Shown here piece after piece: positions 7,020-18,194 of a stretch of DNA of 64,000 bases. A program made the translations under genes and the position numbers. Origin of the DNA: Limnobacter sp. CACIAM 66H1 (GTDB taxonomy: Bacteria; Pseudomonadota; Gammaproteobacteria; Burkholderiales; Burkholderiaceae_B); assembly GCF_001601825.1 (NCBI RefSeq), contig NZ_LUJK01000005.1, positions 1-64,000 of the forward strand, in the 5' to 3' direction. Positions within the stretch are counted from its first letter, which is position 1. The number at the start of each line of letters is the position of its first letter. Under the pieces are notes generated by a model, which was not told the origin of the DNA, did no database searches, and saw only the letters and a list, made by a program, of their open reading frames with translations.

Positions 7020-9815
7020 ATGGATTACAAGAACACACTGAACCTGCCCGATACACCCTTTCCTATGCGTGGCAATTTGCCAGCGCGAGAACCGAACTGG
7101 GTTGAACAATGGTGCAAGGAAGACTTGTACAAGGCGATTCGCCAGTCCAAGGCAGGAAAGCCAAAATTTGTGCTGCACGACGGCCCACCTTATGCCAATG
7201 GCGACATTCACATTGGCCACGCGGTCAACAAAATCCTGAAAGACATCATCGTGAAATGCCGTTGCCTGGCCGGCTATGATGCCCGTTACGTACCCGGCTG
7301 GGATTGCCATGGCATGCCCATTGAAATCCAGATTGAAAAAACCATCGGCAAGGGAAAGCCAACTCTGGAAGTTCAGGAAAAAAGCCGCGCGTACGCCGCC
7401 GAGCAAATTGAACGCCAGAAAAAAGACTTCATTCGACTGGGTGTGCTGGCCGACTGGGACAACCCCTACAAAACCATGAACTTTGGCAACGAAGCAGACG
7501 AGCTTCGCGCCTTGGGTAAAATCATGGAAAAGGGTTATGTATTCCGCGGCTTGAAACCCGTGAACTGGTGCTTCGATTGCGGATCAGCCTTGGCCGAGGC
7601 CGAGGTGGAGTACAAGGACAAACAAGACATTGCTGTGGATGTTGGGTTTGCATTTGACAACACCCAATTGGACAAACTGGCCACCGCCTTCAATGTGCCC
7701 TTGTCCACACTGCAAGCCAAGCCAGGTCAGCTGGTCATCTGGACCACCACCCCATGGACCTTGCCTGCGAACCAGGCCTTGAACATGCACCCAGAGCTGG
7801 TGTACAGCCTGATTGATGTGGGCAGTAAATTTCTGCTGTTGGCTCAGGAACGAGTGAAGCCCTGCCTGGAAAGCTATGAGCTACAGGGCACTGAAATCGC
7901 CACAGCCAAAGGCGCTGCGCTGGAAGGCATTTCATTCAGGCACCCTTTCTATGACCGCTTAAGCCCTGTCTACCTGGCCGAATATGTCAGCACGGACGCG
8001 GGTACAGGCATTGTTCACTGCTCACCAGCCTACGGTGTCGATGACTTTTTAACCAGCAAAGCCTACGGAATGAAAGACGCTGACATCATCAACCCAGTGA
8101 TGGGCAATGGTGTATATGCCGACTCCCTTCCATTTTTTGGTGGCCTGCACATCTGGAAAGCCAACCCGCTCATTGTTGAAAAAATGATCGAAGTAGGCAC
8201 GCTTGTCAAACAAGTGAAATTTGGTCACAGCTACATGCACTGCTGGCGCCACAAAACCCCAATCATTTACCGCGCCACGTCGCAGTGGTTTGCAGGCATG
8301 GATGTGAAACCCAACGATGGCAGCGGCAGTCTGCGCGAGAAAGCGCTGGCGGGAGTGGAAGCCACCGAGTTTTTCCCGGCCTGGGGCAAGGCGCGCCTGC
8401 ACGCCATGATCGCCAACCGGCCAGACTGGACCCTCTCGCGCCAGCGCCAGTGGGGCGTGCCCATGGCATTTTTGGTTCACCGCGAGACCGGCGAACTGCA
8501 CCCACGCACGCCTGAACTGATTGAAACCATCGCGCAGTTGATCGAAAAGAAAGGCATCGAAGCCTGGCAGCACGTATCGGTTGAAGAATTAATTGGTGAC
8601 GAAGCCAAAGACTACGTAAAAAACCCTGACACGCTGGATGTTTGGTTCGACTCTGGTACCACGCACGAAACAGTGCTGCGCGGCAGCCATACCGATGAAA
8701 GCCATTTCCCGGCCGACTTGTATCTGGAGGGTTCTGACCAGCATCGGGGATGGTTCCATTCTTCATTGCTCACCAGCTGTATGATCAACGGCGTGCCGCC
8801 CTACAAAGCCCTTCTCACCCATGGTTTTGTGGTGGATGGTCAAGGCCGCAAAATGAGCAAATCAGTGGGCAACGTGATTGCGCCTCAACAGGTGTCCGAC
8901 AAAATGGGCGCAGAAATTTTGCGTCTTTGGGTGGCCAGCACCGACTATTCTGGCGAGCTCACCATTTCCGATGAAATCCTGAAGCGCGTGGTCGAAAGCT
9001 ATCGACGCATTCGCAACACCCTGCGCTTTTTGCTGGCCAATATTTCTGATTTCGACTTTGCCACCGAGGCTGTTCCTACAGAAGAATTGGCCGAGGTTGA
9101 CCGTTATGCGCTCACGCTACTTGCAAACCTGCAAAGTGAGTGCGAAGCGCACTACATCAAATACGAGTTCCACCCAATTGTCAGCAAGCTGCAAATTTTC
9201 TGTTCCGAAGACTTGGGTGCATTCTATCTGGATGTACTAAAAGACCGCTTGTATACCACTGGCGTAAACTCCAAGGCCCGCCGCAGCGCGCAAACAACGC
9301 TTTACCACATTACACACAGCCTGTTACGCCTCATGGCACCAATCCTCAGCTTCACCGCTGAGGAAGCCCGTGAGGTGATGGGCAACGTTGAGCCGTCCAT
9401 TTTCTGCAATGAATTCTACAAGGTGCCACAGGTAGCTGACGCAGATACGCTGGGCAGAAAGTGGGCCGACCTGCTCGCGCTGCGCGCGCGCGTGGTGAAG
9501 GAACTGGAAAACCTGAGAACGGACGGCAAAATTGGTTCATCCCTGCAAGGCACAGCCACACTGCATTTGCCAGGCGACTTGTACAAGGCCGCAGCAAGCT
9601 TGGGCGATGATCTGAAATTTCTGTTCATTGTTTCCAACATTGAGATAGCCCCCGCGGCCGAGGAGAAAATCGAAGTGGGTATTGCAGAAGGTGAAAAGTG
9701 CGAGCGTTGCTGGCATGTGCGCCCCGACACGGGCGCAAACCCAGAACACCCAGGTATTTGTGGCCGCTGTGTCAGCAATCTGTTTGACCAAGGCGAGGTG
9801 CGTGATCATGTCTAA
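7020..9815 (+). CDS. ileS: Isoleucyl-tRNA synthetase
   Basis: Charges tRNA-Ile with isoleucine and edits misactivated valine. The 931-residue class I synthetase has the HIGH motif in [11 protein letters not shown] (about 57-67), a CP1 editing domain in the middle ([13 protein letters not shown] and [16 protein letters not shown]) and the KMSKS loop [11 protein letters not shown] (about 610). A C-terminal zinc knuckle (CERCWHV and CGRC, about 894-922) marks the bacterial-type enzyme. The gene overlaps lspA by 8 bases. Length is normal. Confidence 0.98.
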   Translation: MDYKNTLNLPDTPFPMRGNLPAREPNWVEQWCKEDLYKAIRQSKAGKPKFVLHDGPPYANGDIHIGHAVNKILKDIIVKCRCLAGYDARYVPGWDCHGMPIEIQIEKTIGKGKPTLEVQEKSRAYAAEQIERQKKDFIRLGVLADWDNPYKTMNFGNEADELRALGKIMEKGYVFRGLKPVNWCFDCGSALAEAEVEYKDKQDIAVDVGFAFDNTQLDKLATAFNVPLSTLQAKPGQLVIWTTTPWTLPANQALNMHPELVYSLIDVGSKFLLLAQERVKPCLESYELQGTEIATAKGAALEGISFRHPFYDRLSPVYLAEYVSTDAGTGIVHCSPAYGVDDFLTSKAYGMKDADIINPVMGNGVYADSLPFFGGLHIWKANPLIVEKMIEVGTLVKQVKFGHSYMHCWRHKTPIIYRATSQWFAGMDVKPNDGSGSLREKALAGVEATEFFPAWGKARLHAMIANRPDWTLSRQRQWGVPMAFLVHRETGELHPRTPELIETIAQLIEKKGIEAWQHVSVEELIGDEAKDYVKNPDTLDVWFDSGTTHETVLRGSHTDESHFPADLYLEGSDQHRGWFHSSLLTSCMINGVPPYKALLTHGFVVDGQGRKMSKSVGNVIAPQQVSDKMGAEILRLWVASTDYSGELTISDEILKRVVESYRRIRNTLRFLLANISDFDFATEAVPTEELAEVDRYALTLLANLQSECEAHYIKYEFHPIVSKLQIFCSEDLGAFYLDVLKDRLYTTGVNSKARRSAQTTLYHITHSLLRLMAPILSFTAEEAREVMGNVEPSIFCNEFYKVPQVADADTLGRKWADLLALRARVVKELENLRTDGKIGSSLQGTATLHLPGDLYKAAASLGDDLKFLFIVSNIEIAPAAEEKIEVGIAEGEKCERCWHVRPDTGANPEHPGICGRCVSNLFDQGEVRDHV

Positions 9816-10380
9816 ACCCATGCCGAGAAAACCAGCCCCAACCGCCAAACCGGCCAATGCAACCGGCGCCTTGAGGGCACCCAAAAAATCCATCCTTCCC
9901 TGGATCGGTTTTTCCCTGCTGCTTATTCTGGTTGATCAAGTCAGCAAACTGTGGGTTCAATCACGCCTTGATTTGGGTGCGGTGGTTGAAATCACCGGTT
10001 TCTTCAACCTGGTGTACGTGCTCAACCCAGGCGCTGCATTCAGCTTCCTCGCTGATCAGGCTGGTTGGCAAAAACATTTCCTTTCTGCTGTGGCGGTCAT
10101 TGCGTCGATTGTCATTCTGTTCATGATGCGCTCCTCCAGCCACCGCAAATTCGCGATGTTCTGCCTGGCCTGTATTTTGGGCGGTGCAATCGGCAATCTG
10201 ATTGACCGTGTCGCTCACGGCGCAGTGATCGATTTCCTCGATTTTTATGTGGGAAATTATCACTGGCCCGCATTCAATGTGGCCGACATTGCAATTACCA
10301 TGGGAGCAGTCGGTCTAATCATCGACGAACTGTTCTTCAACAAAGAACATAAAGCCGCCAAACCCGCAAAAAGCGAATAA
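9808..10380 (+). CDS. lspA: Prolipoprotein signal peptidase
   Basis: Inner-membrane aspartyl peptidase (signal peptidase II) that removes signal peptides from diacylglyceryl-modified prolipoproteins; LptE and the DUF192 lipoprotein in this window are likely clients. The 190-residue product has four hydrophobic segments. The catalytic aspartates appear as Asp142 ([12 protein letters not shown]) and Asp160 (AFNVADIAI), and GNLIDR lies at about 129-134. An N-terminal tail of about 28 residues rich in Pro, Ala and Lys precedes the first helix. The ATG at 9808 lies inside the end of ileS, 7 bases after AAGGCGAGGTG, so translation is probably coupled. Confidence 0.95.
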   Translation: MSKPMPRKPAPTAKPANATGALRAPKKSILPWIGFSLLLILVDQVSKLWVQSRLDLGAVVEITGFFNLVYVLNPGAAFSFLADQAGWQKHFLSAVAVIASIVILFMMRSSSHRKFAMFCLACILGGAIGNLIDRVAHGAVIDFLDFYVGNYHWPAFNVADIAITMGAVGLIIDELFFNKEHKAAKPAKSE

Positions 10381-10391
10381 GGTTGATGCCC

Positions 10392-11636
10392 ATGCGCCCT
10401 GTCGAATTGCCACCGCTTCCTGGTTTGAACCAACTGCGTGTAGTGCTGGGCGTGTGCGGCGGCATTGCCGCGTACAAATCGGCCGAGCTGGTGCGCCTGT
10501 TAATGAAACAGGGCTGCTCGGTGCAAGTGGTCATGACTGAATCGGCCACACAATTCATTGCACCGCTAACCTTCCAAGCCCTTTCGGGCAAGGCTGTGCA
10601 TGTGTCGCAATGGCCAGCTGGGCACAGTGACAAAAATATTGACCGCGGCATGCCTCACATCGACATCAGCCGCAATGCCGATTTTTTGTTGATTGCCCCT
10701 TGCACGGCCAATTCCTTGGCGAAGTACGCACATGGGTTCGCTGACAATTTGCTGGATAACCTTGTATTGGCCCGCAATTGCCCCATGGCGATTGCCCCGG
10801 CCATGAATGTGGAAATGTGGAATAACCCGGCCACCCAGCGCAATATCAATCAACTCAAAAACGATGGTGTGCATGTGTTTGGCCCAGCTGCTGGCGAACA
10901 GGCTTGCGGTGAAGTGGGCAGTGGCCGCATGCTGGAACCCTTTGAGATCGTATTGGAACTGGCGCGGGCAGTGAACCAAAAACCCCTGCGTGGAAAAAAG
11001 GTATTGCTGACTGCGGGGCCGACCTTTGAAGCCATTGACCCAGTGCGCGGGATTACGAATCGATCCAGTGGCAAAATGGGTTATGCCTTGGCCCAAGCTG
11101 CATGGTTAATGGGTGCCGAAGTGAGTTTGGTGAGTGGCCCTACCGCTTTGCCAACACCGTACGGTGTGCGCATGATGAATGTTCAATCTGCCAGGCAAAT
11201 GCATGCTGCAGTATTCGGTCAAATCGATCAACAAGACCTGTTCATTGGTGTCGCCGCTGTGGCCGACTACGGGATCAAGAACCCGAGCGCTCAAAAACAA
11301 AAAAAACAGAATGGACAGCCGCCAGGCCTGCACATGGAATTCGAACTGAACCCGGACATTCTTGCAGATGTCGGCGAATTCGCCAGTGGTCAGAAAAAAT
11401 CACTGACTGTAGTCGGTTTTGCTGCCGAAACAGAAAATCTGGATGAATATGCAAATCGCAAACTGGACAGCAAAAAAGCGCAATTCATCATTGGCAATTT
11501 GGCCCAACACGCCTTGGGTGCCGACCAAACCGAGTTAACCATTTACAGTAAAAAACTGCCCCCTGAATACCTGGCCTCTCTGGACAAACTGCAAGCTGCA
11601 CAGGCAGTTTTGTCTTTCATTTCCAAACACTCCTGA
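10392..11636 (+). CDS. coaBC: Phosphopantothenoylcysteine decarboxylase / phosphopantothenate-cysteine ligase
   Basis: Bifunctional enzyme of coenzyme A synthesis. The N-terminal CoaC flavoprotein domain opens with [19 protein letters not shown]. It includes the active-site segment [21 protein letters not shown], with the family His in 'HID', and [16 protein letters not shown]. The C-terminal CoaB domain shows [24 protein letters not shown] and a lysine-rich loop with [12 protein letters not shown] codons occur at 10386 and 10392. I prefer 10392 because AAGG (10379-10382) is 9 bases away, giving 414 residues. It follows lspA closely in the same run. Confidence 0.93.
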   Translation: MRPVELPPLPGLNQLRVVLGVCGGIAAYKSAELVRLLMKQGCSVQVVMTESATQFIAPLTFQALSGKAVHVSQWPAGHSDKNIDRGMPHIDISRNADFLLIAPCTANSLAKYAHGFADNLLDNLVLARNCPMAIAPAMNVEMWNNPATQRNINQLKNDGVHVFGPAAGEQACGEVGSGRMLEPFEIVLELARAVNQKPLRGKKVLLTAGPTFEAIDPVRGITNRSSGKMGYALAQAAWLMGAEVSLVSGPTALPTPYGVRMMNVQSARQMHAAVFGQIDQQDLFIGVAAVADYGIKNPSAQKQKKQNGQPPGLHMEFELNPDILADVGEFASGQKKSLTVVGFAAETENLDEYANRKLDSKKAQFIIGNLAQHALGADQTELTIYSKKLPPEYLASLDKLQAAQAVLSFISKHS

Positions 11637-11650
11637 ACACAAGTACCCTC

Positions 11651-12103
11651 ATGAAAATTCAAGTTGAACTGAAAGTACTCGACCCGCGCATGCAAGAGCA
11701 ATTGCCTGCCTATGGCACACCCGGCAGTGCAGGCATCGACCTGCGCGCCTGCCTGAATGAGCCACTCACTTTGCAACCTGGCCAGGCTGAACTGGTGCCA
11801 ACCGGTCTTTCCATGTACATCGGCAACCCGAATTACTGTGCAACCATTCTGCCGCGTTCAGGCCTGGGTCACAAAAAAGGCTTGGTACTTGGCAACCTGG
11901 TGGGGTTGATCGATTCCGACTACCAGGGCCCACTAATGGTTTCAGCGTGGAACCGCAGCCAGGCGCCAGTGACCATTGAACCGATGGAGCGGATTGCTCA
12001 ACTGGTCATCTTGCCCGTGGCACATGCCGACTTCAAAGTGGTCAGCGATTTCACGCCCAGTGAGCGTGGCGAAGGCGGCTTCGGCAGCACGGGTACCCGT
12101 TAA
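11651..12103 (+). CDS. dut: Deoxyuridine 5'-triphosphate nucleotidohydrolase
   Basis: Trimeric dUTPase that hydrolyses dUTP to dUMP, keeping uracil out of DNA and feeding thymidylate synthesis. The 150-residue protein shows all five motifs: [40 protein letters not shown] and the C-terminal [10 protein letters not shown] arm. It follows coaBC by 14 bases, the coaBC-dut pairing known from many proteobacteria, and probably ends this run. Confidence 0.97.
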   Translation: MKIQVELKVLDPRMQEQLPAYGTPGSAGIDLRACLNEPLTLQPGQAELVPTGLSMYIGNPNYCATILPRSGLGHKKGLVLGNLVGLIDSDYQGPLMVSAWNRSQAPVTIEPMERIAQLVILPVAHADFKVVSDFTPSERGEGGFGSTGTR

Positions 12104-12169
12104 AAAATCAGAAGGAACCACTCCAAGAGGATTTGCCACTGAGTGTCATTGTGAATCATCAGGACAACA

Positions 12170-13318
12170 ATGAACTCAGGCGGCGGGCCAGCCACATCTA
12201 CAGGCCACACATGGTGGGTTCACGCAATACGGTATTTGCGTCCCTGTTCTGAAAAAGCCATCCGTTATTTTTGGTTGGCTCTCTGCATCATTCTGGCCGC
12301 AGTGGCTGTATTTAACTACAGCGAAGCACATCACATTCAAGGTGATCTGACCAAGAGACGACTACTTGAAGTATCCCTGCAAGACCTGGTCGTACAAAGC
12401 ACGGCCCTGCATCACCTCGGCAATGAGCACGCCTATGAAACCAAACTTGGTCTGGAAACGCGAGGTTATGGCTCACCCCAAGAATTACTCAATCAACTGG
12501 CTGCGAGACTGGCTGTCATCGAAACGATCAACACCCACAGCGCGCTGACTGAATCGGTTGCAAGCCTTCGAGAACACTTGATCGCGATGGACCAGCAACT
12601 TGCAACAATGGGCAAGCCCGACACCCAAAGTATCGAGTTCTGGCTGATCGAGCTTGGGGTGTTCAATAGGATTCTGAAGAAAGACGTACCGATGGCCGAT
12701 GACAAGGTCAATGAATTACAGCGCAATAACTTGATTCTCACTCTGGTGGTGTTGATTTACTCCGTGAGTTTTGTCAGCCTGACATTGTGGCGACAATCAA
12801 ATTTGCGCCAACGCTTTGCACTCGAACTGCTTCACCTGAGCAATCAGGCTCGCAGCGACCCACTCACCGGTTTGCTCAATCGCCGGGGATGGCAAGACAT
12901 GACCAGTGCCTACCTCCGAAAAATGCAAGCGCAGAATCAGCTTCAAGGCAGTGTTGCGATTATTGACATCGACTACTTCAAGCAATACAACGACACCTTC
13001 GGCCACGAAGCCGGAGATATTCGGCTTCGCGAATTTGCCGAAACACTTCGAATGAATTTCAGGCCGGGTGATCTGATCGCGCGTATTGGAGGGGAGGAAT
13101 TTGCGGTGCTTCTGGCCAATTGCACTGCCCAGGACGCTCAAAGAATTGTCGATAGAATCCGATTGAATGGACAAGGCAAGGTGGGATTCTCAGCGGGGAT
13201 CTGTGACATCACGCACAGCGACAACATTGATCGCACCATGGCACTGGCCGACCATGCACTCTATCAAGCCAAAAACAAAGGTAGAAATCGGAGCTGCCTT
13301 GGCAAGGTACACCAATAG
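12170..13318 (+). CDS. Membrane diguanylate cyclase (GGDEF domain)
   Basis: Predicted to make cyclic di-GMP from two GTP. The 382-residue protein has a hydrophobic helix at about 33-50, a periplasmic-facing helical region of roughly 135 residues, a second helix at about 187-207 and a C-terminal GGDEF domain. The catalytic signature is intact as GGEEF (307-311). An inhibitory-site motif RPGD (298-301) sits exactly five residues before it, implying product feedback. DPLTGLLNRRGW and DIDYFKQYNDTFGHEAGD match the family. The sensor region is not one I recognise, so the input signal is unknown. It starts 66 bases after dut and faces clpA convergently. Confidence 0.93.
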   Translation: MNSGGGPATSTGHTWWVHAIRYLRPCSEKAIRYFWLALCIILAAVAVFNYSEAHHIQGDLTKRRLLEVSLQDLVVQSTALHHLGNEHAYETKLGLETRGYGSPQELLNQLAARLAVIETINTHSALTESVASLREHLIAMDQQLATMGKPDTQSIEFWLIELGVFNRILKKDVPMADDKVNELQRNNLILTLVVLIYSVSFVSLTLWRQSNLRQRFALELLHLSNQARSDPLTGLLNRRGWQDMTSAYLRKMQAQNQLQGSVAIIDIDYFKQYNDTFGHEAGDIRLREFAETLRMNFRPGDLIARIGGEEFAVLLANCTAQDAQRIVDRIRLNGQGKVGFSAGICDITHSDNIDRTMALADHALYQAKNKGRNRSCLGKVHQ

Positions 13319-13351
13319 TCAATCTTAAAACTGAACCGGTGAGCCGCTGCA

Positions 13352-13394
13352 GAAAACAAAAAGCCTGGGTGTCCGCAAGAGGAACACCCAGGCT
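13352..13394 (-). terminator. Terminator between the diguanylate cyclase and clpA
   Basis: AGCCTGGGTGT (13362-13372) pairs perfectly with ACACCCAGGCT (13384-13394) in an 11-bp stem. Read on the minus strand it is followed by TTTTTGTTTT, so it mainly serves clpA. It lies between two convergent genes. Confidence 0.88.
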
Positions 13395-13451
13395 ATTCAA
13401 ACTTCAACAAAAACAGTCTTGATCCCGACGGGCCGGCTTAAAAAAGTGCCT

Positions 13452-15776
13452 TTAATCAACCGCCACCTCAGTACCGCTCTCCGACTCCTGACCTGATGAA
13501 CCTTCATCAAAAGTCAGCGACACCTGGTCGTTTTCTACGTCGTGATCCACGGTCACCTTGCCGCCACTGACCAGCTTGCCAAACAGCAATTCATCAGCCA
13601 AAGCTTTGCGAATGGTGTCCTGGATCAAACGTTGCATGGGTCGGGCACCCATGAGTGGATCAAAACCTTTTTTCGCCAGATGTTTACGCAGATCGTCTGT
13701 GAATACTGCATCGACTTTCTTCTGGTGTAACTGCTCTTCAAGTTCCATCAGGAACTTGTCGACCACGCGAAGAATGATTTCTTCATCCAGCGCGCGGAAG
13801 GAAATGACAGAATCAAGGCGGTTGCGGAACTCGGGGCTGAACATGCGTTTGATGTCTTCCATCTCGTCGCCCTGAACCTTCGACTCCATAAAGCCAATAC
13901 CGCGCTTGGTCAAAGCCTCTGCACCTGCATTGGTGGTCATGATAATGATCACGTTGCGGAAGTCCGCCTTACGACCGTTGTTGTCGGTCAAAGTGCCATT
14001 GTCCATGACCTGCAACAGAATGTTGAACACATCAGGGTGCGCTTTTTCAATTTCATCCAGCAACAACACGCAATGCGGTTTCTTGGTAATGGCTTCGGTC
14101 AGCAAACCGCCCTGGTCAAAACCAACGTAGCCGGGGGGGGCACCAATCAGCCGGGAAACAGCATGGCGCTCCATGTACTCCGACATGTCAAACCGCAGCA
14201 TTTCAATACCGAGAATGAACGCCAACTGTTTGGCCACCTCTGTTTTACCGACACCCGTGGGGCCGCTGAACAGGAACGAGCCAATCGGCTTGTCAGCCTT
14301 GCCCAAACCGGCACGCGACATTTTGATGGCATTGGCCAGCGCCTCAATGGCCGGGTCCTGCCCAAACACGGTGGCTTTCAAATCGCGATCGAGCGTGGCC
14401 AGCTTGTTGCGGTCGTCGGTATTGACTGACTGTGGCGGAATGCGGGCGATTTTCGACACGATTTCTTCGATGTCGCCCTTGGTAATTGTTTTTCGCTGCT
14501 TGCTCTTTGGCAAAATACGCTGCGCCGCACCGGCTTCATCAATCACGTCAATGGCCTTGTCGGGCAAATGACGATCGTTGATAAACTTGGCCGACAACTC
14601 AGCGGCTGCCGAAATGGCCGCGCTGGAGTACTTCACGCCATGGTGGTCTTCGAACCGGCTCTTGAGGCCTCGCAAAATTTCAATGGTTTGTTCCACAGTG
14701 GGCTCAGACACATCAATTTTCTGGAATCGACGTGACAGTGCATGGTCTTTCTCGAAAATGCCACGATATTCAGTAAAGGTGGTTGCGCCGATGCACTTCA
14801 GCTGCCCGGAGGACAAGGCTGGCTTGAGCAAGTTGGACGCATCCAGCGTGCCGCCAGAAGCGGAGCCTGCGCCAATCAGGGTATGGATTTCATCAATGAA
14901 CAACACGGAATCCGGGTTTGCTTTCAACTGTTTCAATACCGCTTTCAAACGCTGTTCGAAATCGCCACGGTATTTGGTGCCCGCCAGCAGCGCGCCCATG
15001 TCCAGTGAATGCACCTGCGCTGTTGCCAAAATTTCCGGCACGTCACCCTGCACAATTCTCCATGCCAAGCCCTCGGCAATCGCGGTTTTACCCACACCAG
15101 CCTCACCCACCAAGAGCGGGTTGTTTTTGCGGCGGCGGCACAGCACCTGAATAACCCGCTCCACTTCCTGCTCACGGCCAATCAGCGGATCAATTTTCCC
15201 TTCCTTGGCCAATGCATTCAAATTCTGGGTGTACTGGTCCAGAGGCGATTGCTTGTCACCCACGTTTTGGGTGGCCTCGGCCTCCTGCTCCTGATTCTCG
15301 TTCTGGGAATTCTCAGGCTTCGGCGCAGGCGCCTGGGGAGTTTTTGTAATGCCGTGTGAAATGTAGTTCACCACGTCCAGACGGGTAATACCCTGCTGGT
15401 GCAGGTAATACACTGCATGTGAATCTTTCTCACCGAAGATCGCCACCAACACATTTGCACCAGTCACTTCTTTCTTGCCGTTGGAGGTGCTCTGAACGTG
15501 CATGATGGCACGCTGAATAACGCGCTGAAATCCAAGTGTGGGCTGAGTGTCCACCTCATCCTGACCTGACACCACAGGGGTGTTGTCCTTGATGAAATTT
15601 TGCAGGTTCTTTCGAATTTCTTCGACATCGCATGAGCATGAACGTAACACCTCAGCCGCTGAAGGATTGTCCAGCAAGGCCAATAGAAGGTGCTCTACCG
15701 TGATGAATTCATGCTTTTGCTGACGTGCGTCAACAAATGCCATGTGCAAACTAACTTCCAACTCTTGCGCAATCAT
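13452..15776 (-). CDS. clpA: ATP-dependent Clp protease ATP-binding subunit ClpA
   Basis: AAA+ unfoldase that feeds substrates to the ClpP peptidase. The 774-residue protein has the N-terminal Clp repeat domain ([20 protein letters not shown]), a first ATPase module with [10 protein letters not shown] and a second with [15 protein letters not shown]. The sequence MGARPMQR near the end is also typical. The frame is open upstream to 15830, but ATG 15776 matches the known ClpA start and overlaps the clpS stop as ATGA, so the two are translationally coupled. A short spacer rich in Pro, Glu and Gln (about 148-178) joins the N domain to the first module. No clpP is in this window. Confidence 0.97.
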   Translation of the reverse strand: MIAQELEVSLHMAFVDARQQKHEFITVEHLLLALLDNPSAAEVLRSCSCDVEEIRKNLQNFIKDNTPVVSGQDEVDTQPTLGFQRVIQRAIMHVQSTSNGKKEVTGANVLVAIFGEKDSHAVYYLHQQGITRLDVVNYISHGITKTPQAPAPKPENSQNENQEQEAEATQNVGDKQSPLDQYTQNLNALAKEGKIDPLIGREQEVERVIQVLCRRRKNNPLLVGEAGVGKTAIAEGLAWRIVQGDVPEILATAQVHSLDMGALLAGTKYRGDFEQRLKAVLKQLKANPDSVLFIDEIHTLIGAGSASGGTLDASNLLKPALSSGQLKCIGATTFTEYRGIFEKDHALSRRFQKIDVSEPTVEQTIEILRGLKSRFEDHHGVKYSSAAISAAAELSAKFINDRHLPDKAIDVIDEAGAAQRILPKSKQRKTITKGDIEEIVSKIARIPPQSVNTDDRNKLATLDRDLKATVFGQDPAIEALANAIKMSRAGLGKADKPIGSFLFSGPTGVGKTEVAKQLAFILGIEMLRFDMSEYMERHAVSRLIGAPPGYVGFDQGGLLTEAITKKPHCVLLLDEIEKAHPDVFNILLQVMDNGTLTDNNGRKADFRNVIIIMTTNAGAEALTKRGIGFMESKVQGDEMEDIKRMFSPEFRNRLDSVISFRALDEEIILRVVDKFLMELEEQLHQKKVDAVFTDDLRKHLAKKGFDPLMGARPMQRLIQDTIRKALADELLFGKLVSGGKVTVDHDVENDQVSLTFDEGSSGQESESGTEVAVD

Positions 15777-16081
15777 GTTTCCTCCATCACGCACTGCAGC
15801 GGGTGTTGATGCTGCTTTGCGAATCCGCATACCATTTCGACTTTCGTCGAGGCGATGTCTTTGGGATAAACCCCACAGACCCCTTTTCCCTCTCGATGCA
15901 CTTTCAGCATGATCTGGGTGGCCTGTTCCCTTCCCTTTCCAAAAAACTTCTGCAAAACAATCACGACGAACTCCATGGGGGTGTAGTCATCGTTCAAGAG
16001 CACGACCTGATACATCGGCGGCAGCTTCGCTTTTTGCGTCTGCGATTCCAGTACTGTTGATGGATTGTTTTGCGAACTCAT
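15773..16081 (-). CDS. clpS: ATP-dependent Clp protease adaptor ClpS
   Basis: Adaptor that delivers N-degron substrates to ClpAP. The 102-residue protein shows the conserved core [18 protein letters not shown] (about 33-50) with the NDD(Y/F)TPMEFV peptide-binding motif, then [24 protein letters not shown]. The frame continues upstream to 16177, but ATG 16081 gives the normal length with a short flexible N-terminus. It is the first gene of a clpS-clpA unit and shares four bases with clpA. Confidence 0.96.
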   Translation of the reverse strand: MSSQNNPSTVLESQTQKAKLPPMYQVVLLNDDYTPMEFVVIVLQKFFGKGREQATQIMLKVHREGKGVCGVYPKDIASTKVEMVCGFAKQHQHPLQCVMEET

Positions 16082-16444
16082 AACTTCATTGTAATCACTT
16101 CTAAGGGGCACGCAACAAGGATTAGAGAGCAATACACTGCCTTTATTGAAGGCTAGAAATTTTTCCTGAAAATTCAATCAGGAACACTTCAAAAATTATG
16201 CAAACCCGCTCTCAAATTTGCAATCTGTCACCCACCAGGTCAATCACCCGAAAAGCCTGAACCCATAAGATGTAGACAACACCTGTCTATTACAAGGGGT
16301 AAACCCTTAAAAAATGTATCTATTGTATGGTTGACCCCAGCTCAAACAGGTCAAAGAATAGAAGGCAAGCTGGTTCAGACTGGCGAGTTGTCGGAAAGTT
16401 CGTGCGTTCCGATCGAAGTATTGTTTTTTGAAGGAGGTTTCGCG
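16082..16444. promoter_or_regulatory. Divergent upstream region of clpS and the cold-shock gene, with leader hairpins
   Basis: A 363-base gap with no convincing gene. It must hold both promoters. Toward the cold-shock gene I see a small stem AAGGG/CCCTT (16294-16308). A perfect TCGGAA/TTCCGA hairpin (16391-16412) ends 18 bases before the AAGGAGG ribosome site (16431-16437). A long structured leader would fit cold-shock genes, whose 5' leaders often control translation with temperature. No promoter stands out clearly. Confidence 0.45.
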
Positions 16445-16666
16445 ATGGCGACCGGCACCGTAAAATGGTTCAATGATGCAAAGGGTTTTGGTTTTATTAC
16501 TCCAGATCAAGGGAGCGATGAACTTTTCGCCCACTTTTCAGCAATCCAGGCATCTGGATTCCGCACACTCAAAGAAGGTCAGAAAGTGACTTTTGAAGTG
16601 GTGGATGGACCAAAAGGTAAGCAGGCTCAGAACATCTCTGTGATGGACGCAACCAGCGCCGCCTGA
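16445..16666 (+). CDS. Cold-shock domain protein, CspA family
   Basis: A 73-residue single cold-shock domain that binds single-stranded RNA and DNA and acts as an RNA chaperone. RNP1 (KGFGFITP, about 15-22) and RNP2 (LFAHFSAI, about 29-36) are present, after GTVKWFND. The frame is open upstream, but the ATG at 16445 has an AAGGAGG 7 bases before it. Position 34 reads Phe-Ser where many relatives have His-(Y/F)-S, a common CspD/CspA variation. It is followed by its own terminator. The letter suffix of the gene name cannot be set from sequence alone. Confidence 0.95.
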   Translation: MATGTVKWFNDAKGFGFITPDQGSDELFAHFSAIQASGFRTLKEGQKVTFEVVDGPKGKQAQNISVMDATSAA

Positions 16667-16699
16667 TAAGTAAAATAATCAAACCACCGATTAAGAAGA

Positions 16700-16724
16700 A
16701 AGCCGGCCCCAAGCCGGCTTTTTT
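16700..16724 (+). terminator. Rho-independent terminator of the cold-shock gene
   Basis: AAGCCGGC (16700-16707) and GCCGGCTT (16713-16720) form an 8-bp perfect stem with loop CCCAA, followed by TTTTTT on the plus strand, 33 bases after the stop codon. Confidence 0.92.
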
Positions 16725-16734
16725 CTTGCCCATA

Positions 16735-16764
16735 AAAAAAGCCCCGTGTAACAGGGGCTTTTTT
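16735..16764. terminator. Bidirectional terminator between the cold-shock gene and icd
   Basis: AAAAAAGCCCC (16735-16745) and GGGGCTTTTTT (16754-16764) pair across an 8-base loop. The A and T runs give a U tract in either direction. It lies 21 bases beyond the icd stop and backs up the preceding terminator. Confidence 0.92.
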
Positions 16765-16785
16765 ACTTGCCACAAAAGCTGGCTG

Positions 16786-18033
16786 TTACATGTGGTCGAT
16801 CATCACCTGACCGAACCCGGAACAGCTCACCTGTGTAGCGCCATCCATCAAGCGTGCGAAGTCGTAGGTCACCTTCTTGGACGAAATGGATTTCTCCATG
16901 GAAGTGATAATCAGATCAGCAGCCTCAACCCAACCCATGTGACGCAGCATCATTTCGGCAGACAAAATTTGTGAACCTGGATTCACGTAGTCTTTGCCGG
17001 CGTACTTCGGTGCGGTACCGTGGGTAGCCTCGAACATCGCGATGGAGTCGGACAGATTCGCACCGGGGGCAATACCAATACCACCGACCTGAGCGGCCAA
17101 TGCATCGGAAATGTAGTCGCCATTCAAGTTCATGGTCGCAATCACGCTGTACTCAGCAGGGCGCAGCAAAATTTGCTGCAAGAAAGCATCGGCAATCACG
17201 TCTTTGATCACGATGTCACCATGCGCAGCCTTGATTTTCATCCAAGGGCCGCCGTCCAGCAGTTCGGCGCCGAATTCGTTCTTGGCCAAAGCGTACGACC
17301 AGGCCGCAAAAGCGCCTTCGGTGTACTTCATGATGTTGCCCTTGTGCACGATTGTTACTGAGGGCTTTTTGTTGTCGATGGCGTACTGAACGGCCTTGCG
17401 GAAGAGGCGCTCAGTGCCCTCTTTGGAAATTGGCTTGATGCCGATGCCTGAAGTTTCGGGGAAACGAATTTTGCTCACACCCATTTCTTCACGCAAGAAT
17501 TTGATCAGTTTCTTGGCTTTGTCAGTTTCAGCTTCGTATTCAATACCCGCATAAATGTCTTCCGAGTTTTCGCGGAAAATCACCATGTCGGTTTTATGAG
17601 GCTCTTTCACGGGACTGGGCACACCAGCAAAGTAGCGCACCGGGCGCAAACACACATACAGGTCAAGCTGCTGGCGCAGTGCAACGTTGATGGAGCGAAT
17701 ACCGCCACCCACGGGCGTGGTCAAGGGACCTTTGACAGACACCACGTATTCCTTCAGCACTTCCAGGGTTTCTTCGGGCAGCCAAACATCGGGGCCATAC
17801 ACCTTGGTCGATTTTTCACCCGCATAAATTTCCATCCAGCTGATTTTGCGCTTGCCACCGTAAGCCTTGGCCACAGCAGCGTCGACCACGTCGATCATCA
17901 CGGGGGTAATGTCAAAACCAGTACCATCGCCTTCGATGTATGGAATGATGGGTTGATCGGGTACGTTCAACGAGTAATCACTATTGACCGTGATTTTTTC
18001 GCCGACTGATGGGACTTTAATGTGTTGGTACAT
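16786..18033 (-). CDS. icd: NADP-dependent isocitrate dehydrogenase
   Basis: Oxidatively decarboxylates isocitrate to 2-oxoglutarate in the TCA cycle. The 415-residue protein is close to the E. coli Icd length. Substrate residues lie in [20 protein letters not shown] (about 110-130) and in [15 protein letters not shown], whose ENSEDIYAG includes the phosphorylatable-serine region type. Other family segments are [13 protein letters not shown] and GLGPGANL-like [27 protein letters not shown] 18033, preceded by GGAGA, is chosen over upstream in-frame codons because [14 protein letters not shown] is the normal start. It is monocistronic with its own promoter and terminator. Confidence 0.97.
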   Translation of the reverse strand: MYQHIKVPSVGEKITVNSDYSLNVPDQPIIPYIEGDGTGFDITPVMIDVVDAAVAKAYGGKRKISWMEIYAGEKSTKVYGPDVWLPEETLEVLKEYVVSVKGPLTTPVGGGIRSINVALRQQLDLYVCLRPVRYFAGVPSPVKEPHKTDMVIFRENSEDIYAGIEYEAETDKAKKLIKFLREEMGVSKIRFPETSGIGIKPISKEGTERLFRKAVQYAIDNKKPSVTIVHKGNIMKYTEGAFAAWSYALAKNEFGAELLDGGPWMKIKAAHGDIVIKDVIADAFLQQILLRPAEYSVIATMNLNGDYISDALAAQVGGIGIAPGANLSDSIAMFEATHGTAPKYAGKDYVNPGSQILSAEMMLRHMGWVEAADLIITSMEKSISSKKVTYDFARLMDGATQVSCSGFGQVMIDHM

Positions 18034-18075
18034 GGTCTCTCCGCTGCTTCTCTGGTGTGTTAGAGGGAACACTCT

Positions 18076-18104
18076 AGTGTATCCCTTCACTACGAAAATC
18101 ACAA
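18076..18104 (-). promoter_or_regulatory. Candidate icd promoter with an overlapping palindrome
   Basis: On the minus strand TTGTGA (18104-18099), a 17-base spacer and TACACT (18081-18076) form a good sigma-70 promoter about 43 bases upstream of the icd start. A 12-base palindrome ACACTCTAGTGT (18069-18080) covers the -10 and could be an operator. No regulator is identified. Confidence 0.5.
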
Positions 18105-18122
18105 TTATTTCGCAATATGAAA

Positions 18123-18153
18123 TTGCATTCCTTATTGCGCCAAGCCGTATAAT
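18123..18153 (+). promoter_or_regulatory. Candidate promoter of the DUF192 lipoprotein gene
   Basis: A perfect TATAAT (18148-18153) lies 41 bases upstream of the ATG. TTGCAT (18123-18128) is a possible -35, though the 19-base spacing is long. Confidence 0.4.
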
Positions 18154-18194
18154 AACGCCATCTTCTTTCAGATCTCTGACAGGAACCAGATTTC

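Noticed and set aside
9682-9807. Longer lspA beginning inside ileS
   Set aside because: The extension would encode hydrophilic residues that are simply the other frame of the ileS zinc knuckle. The ATG at 9808 has a proper ribosome site.
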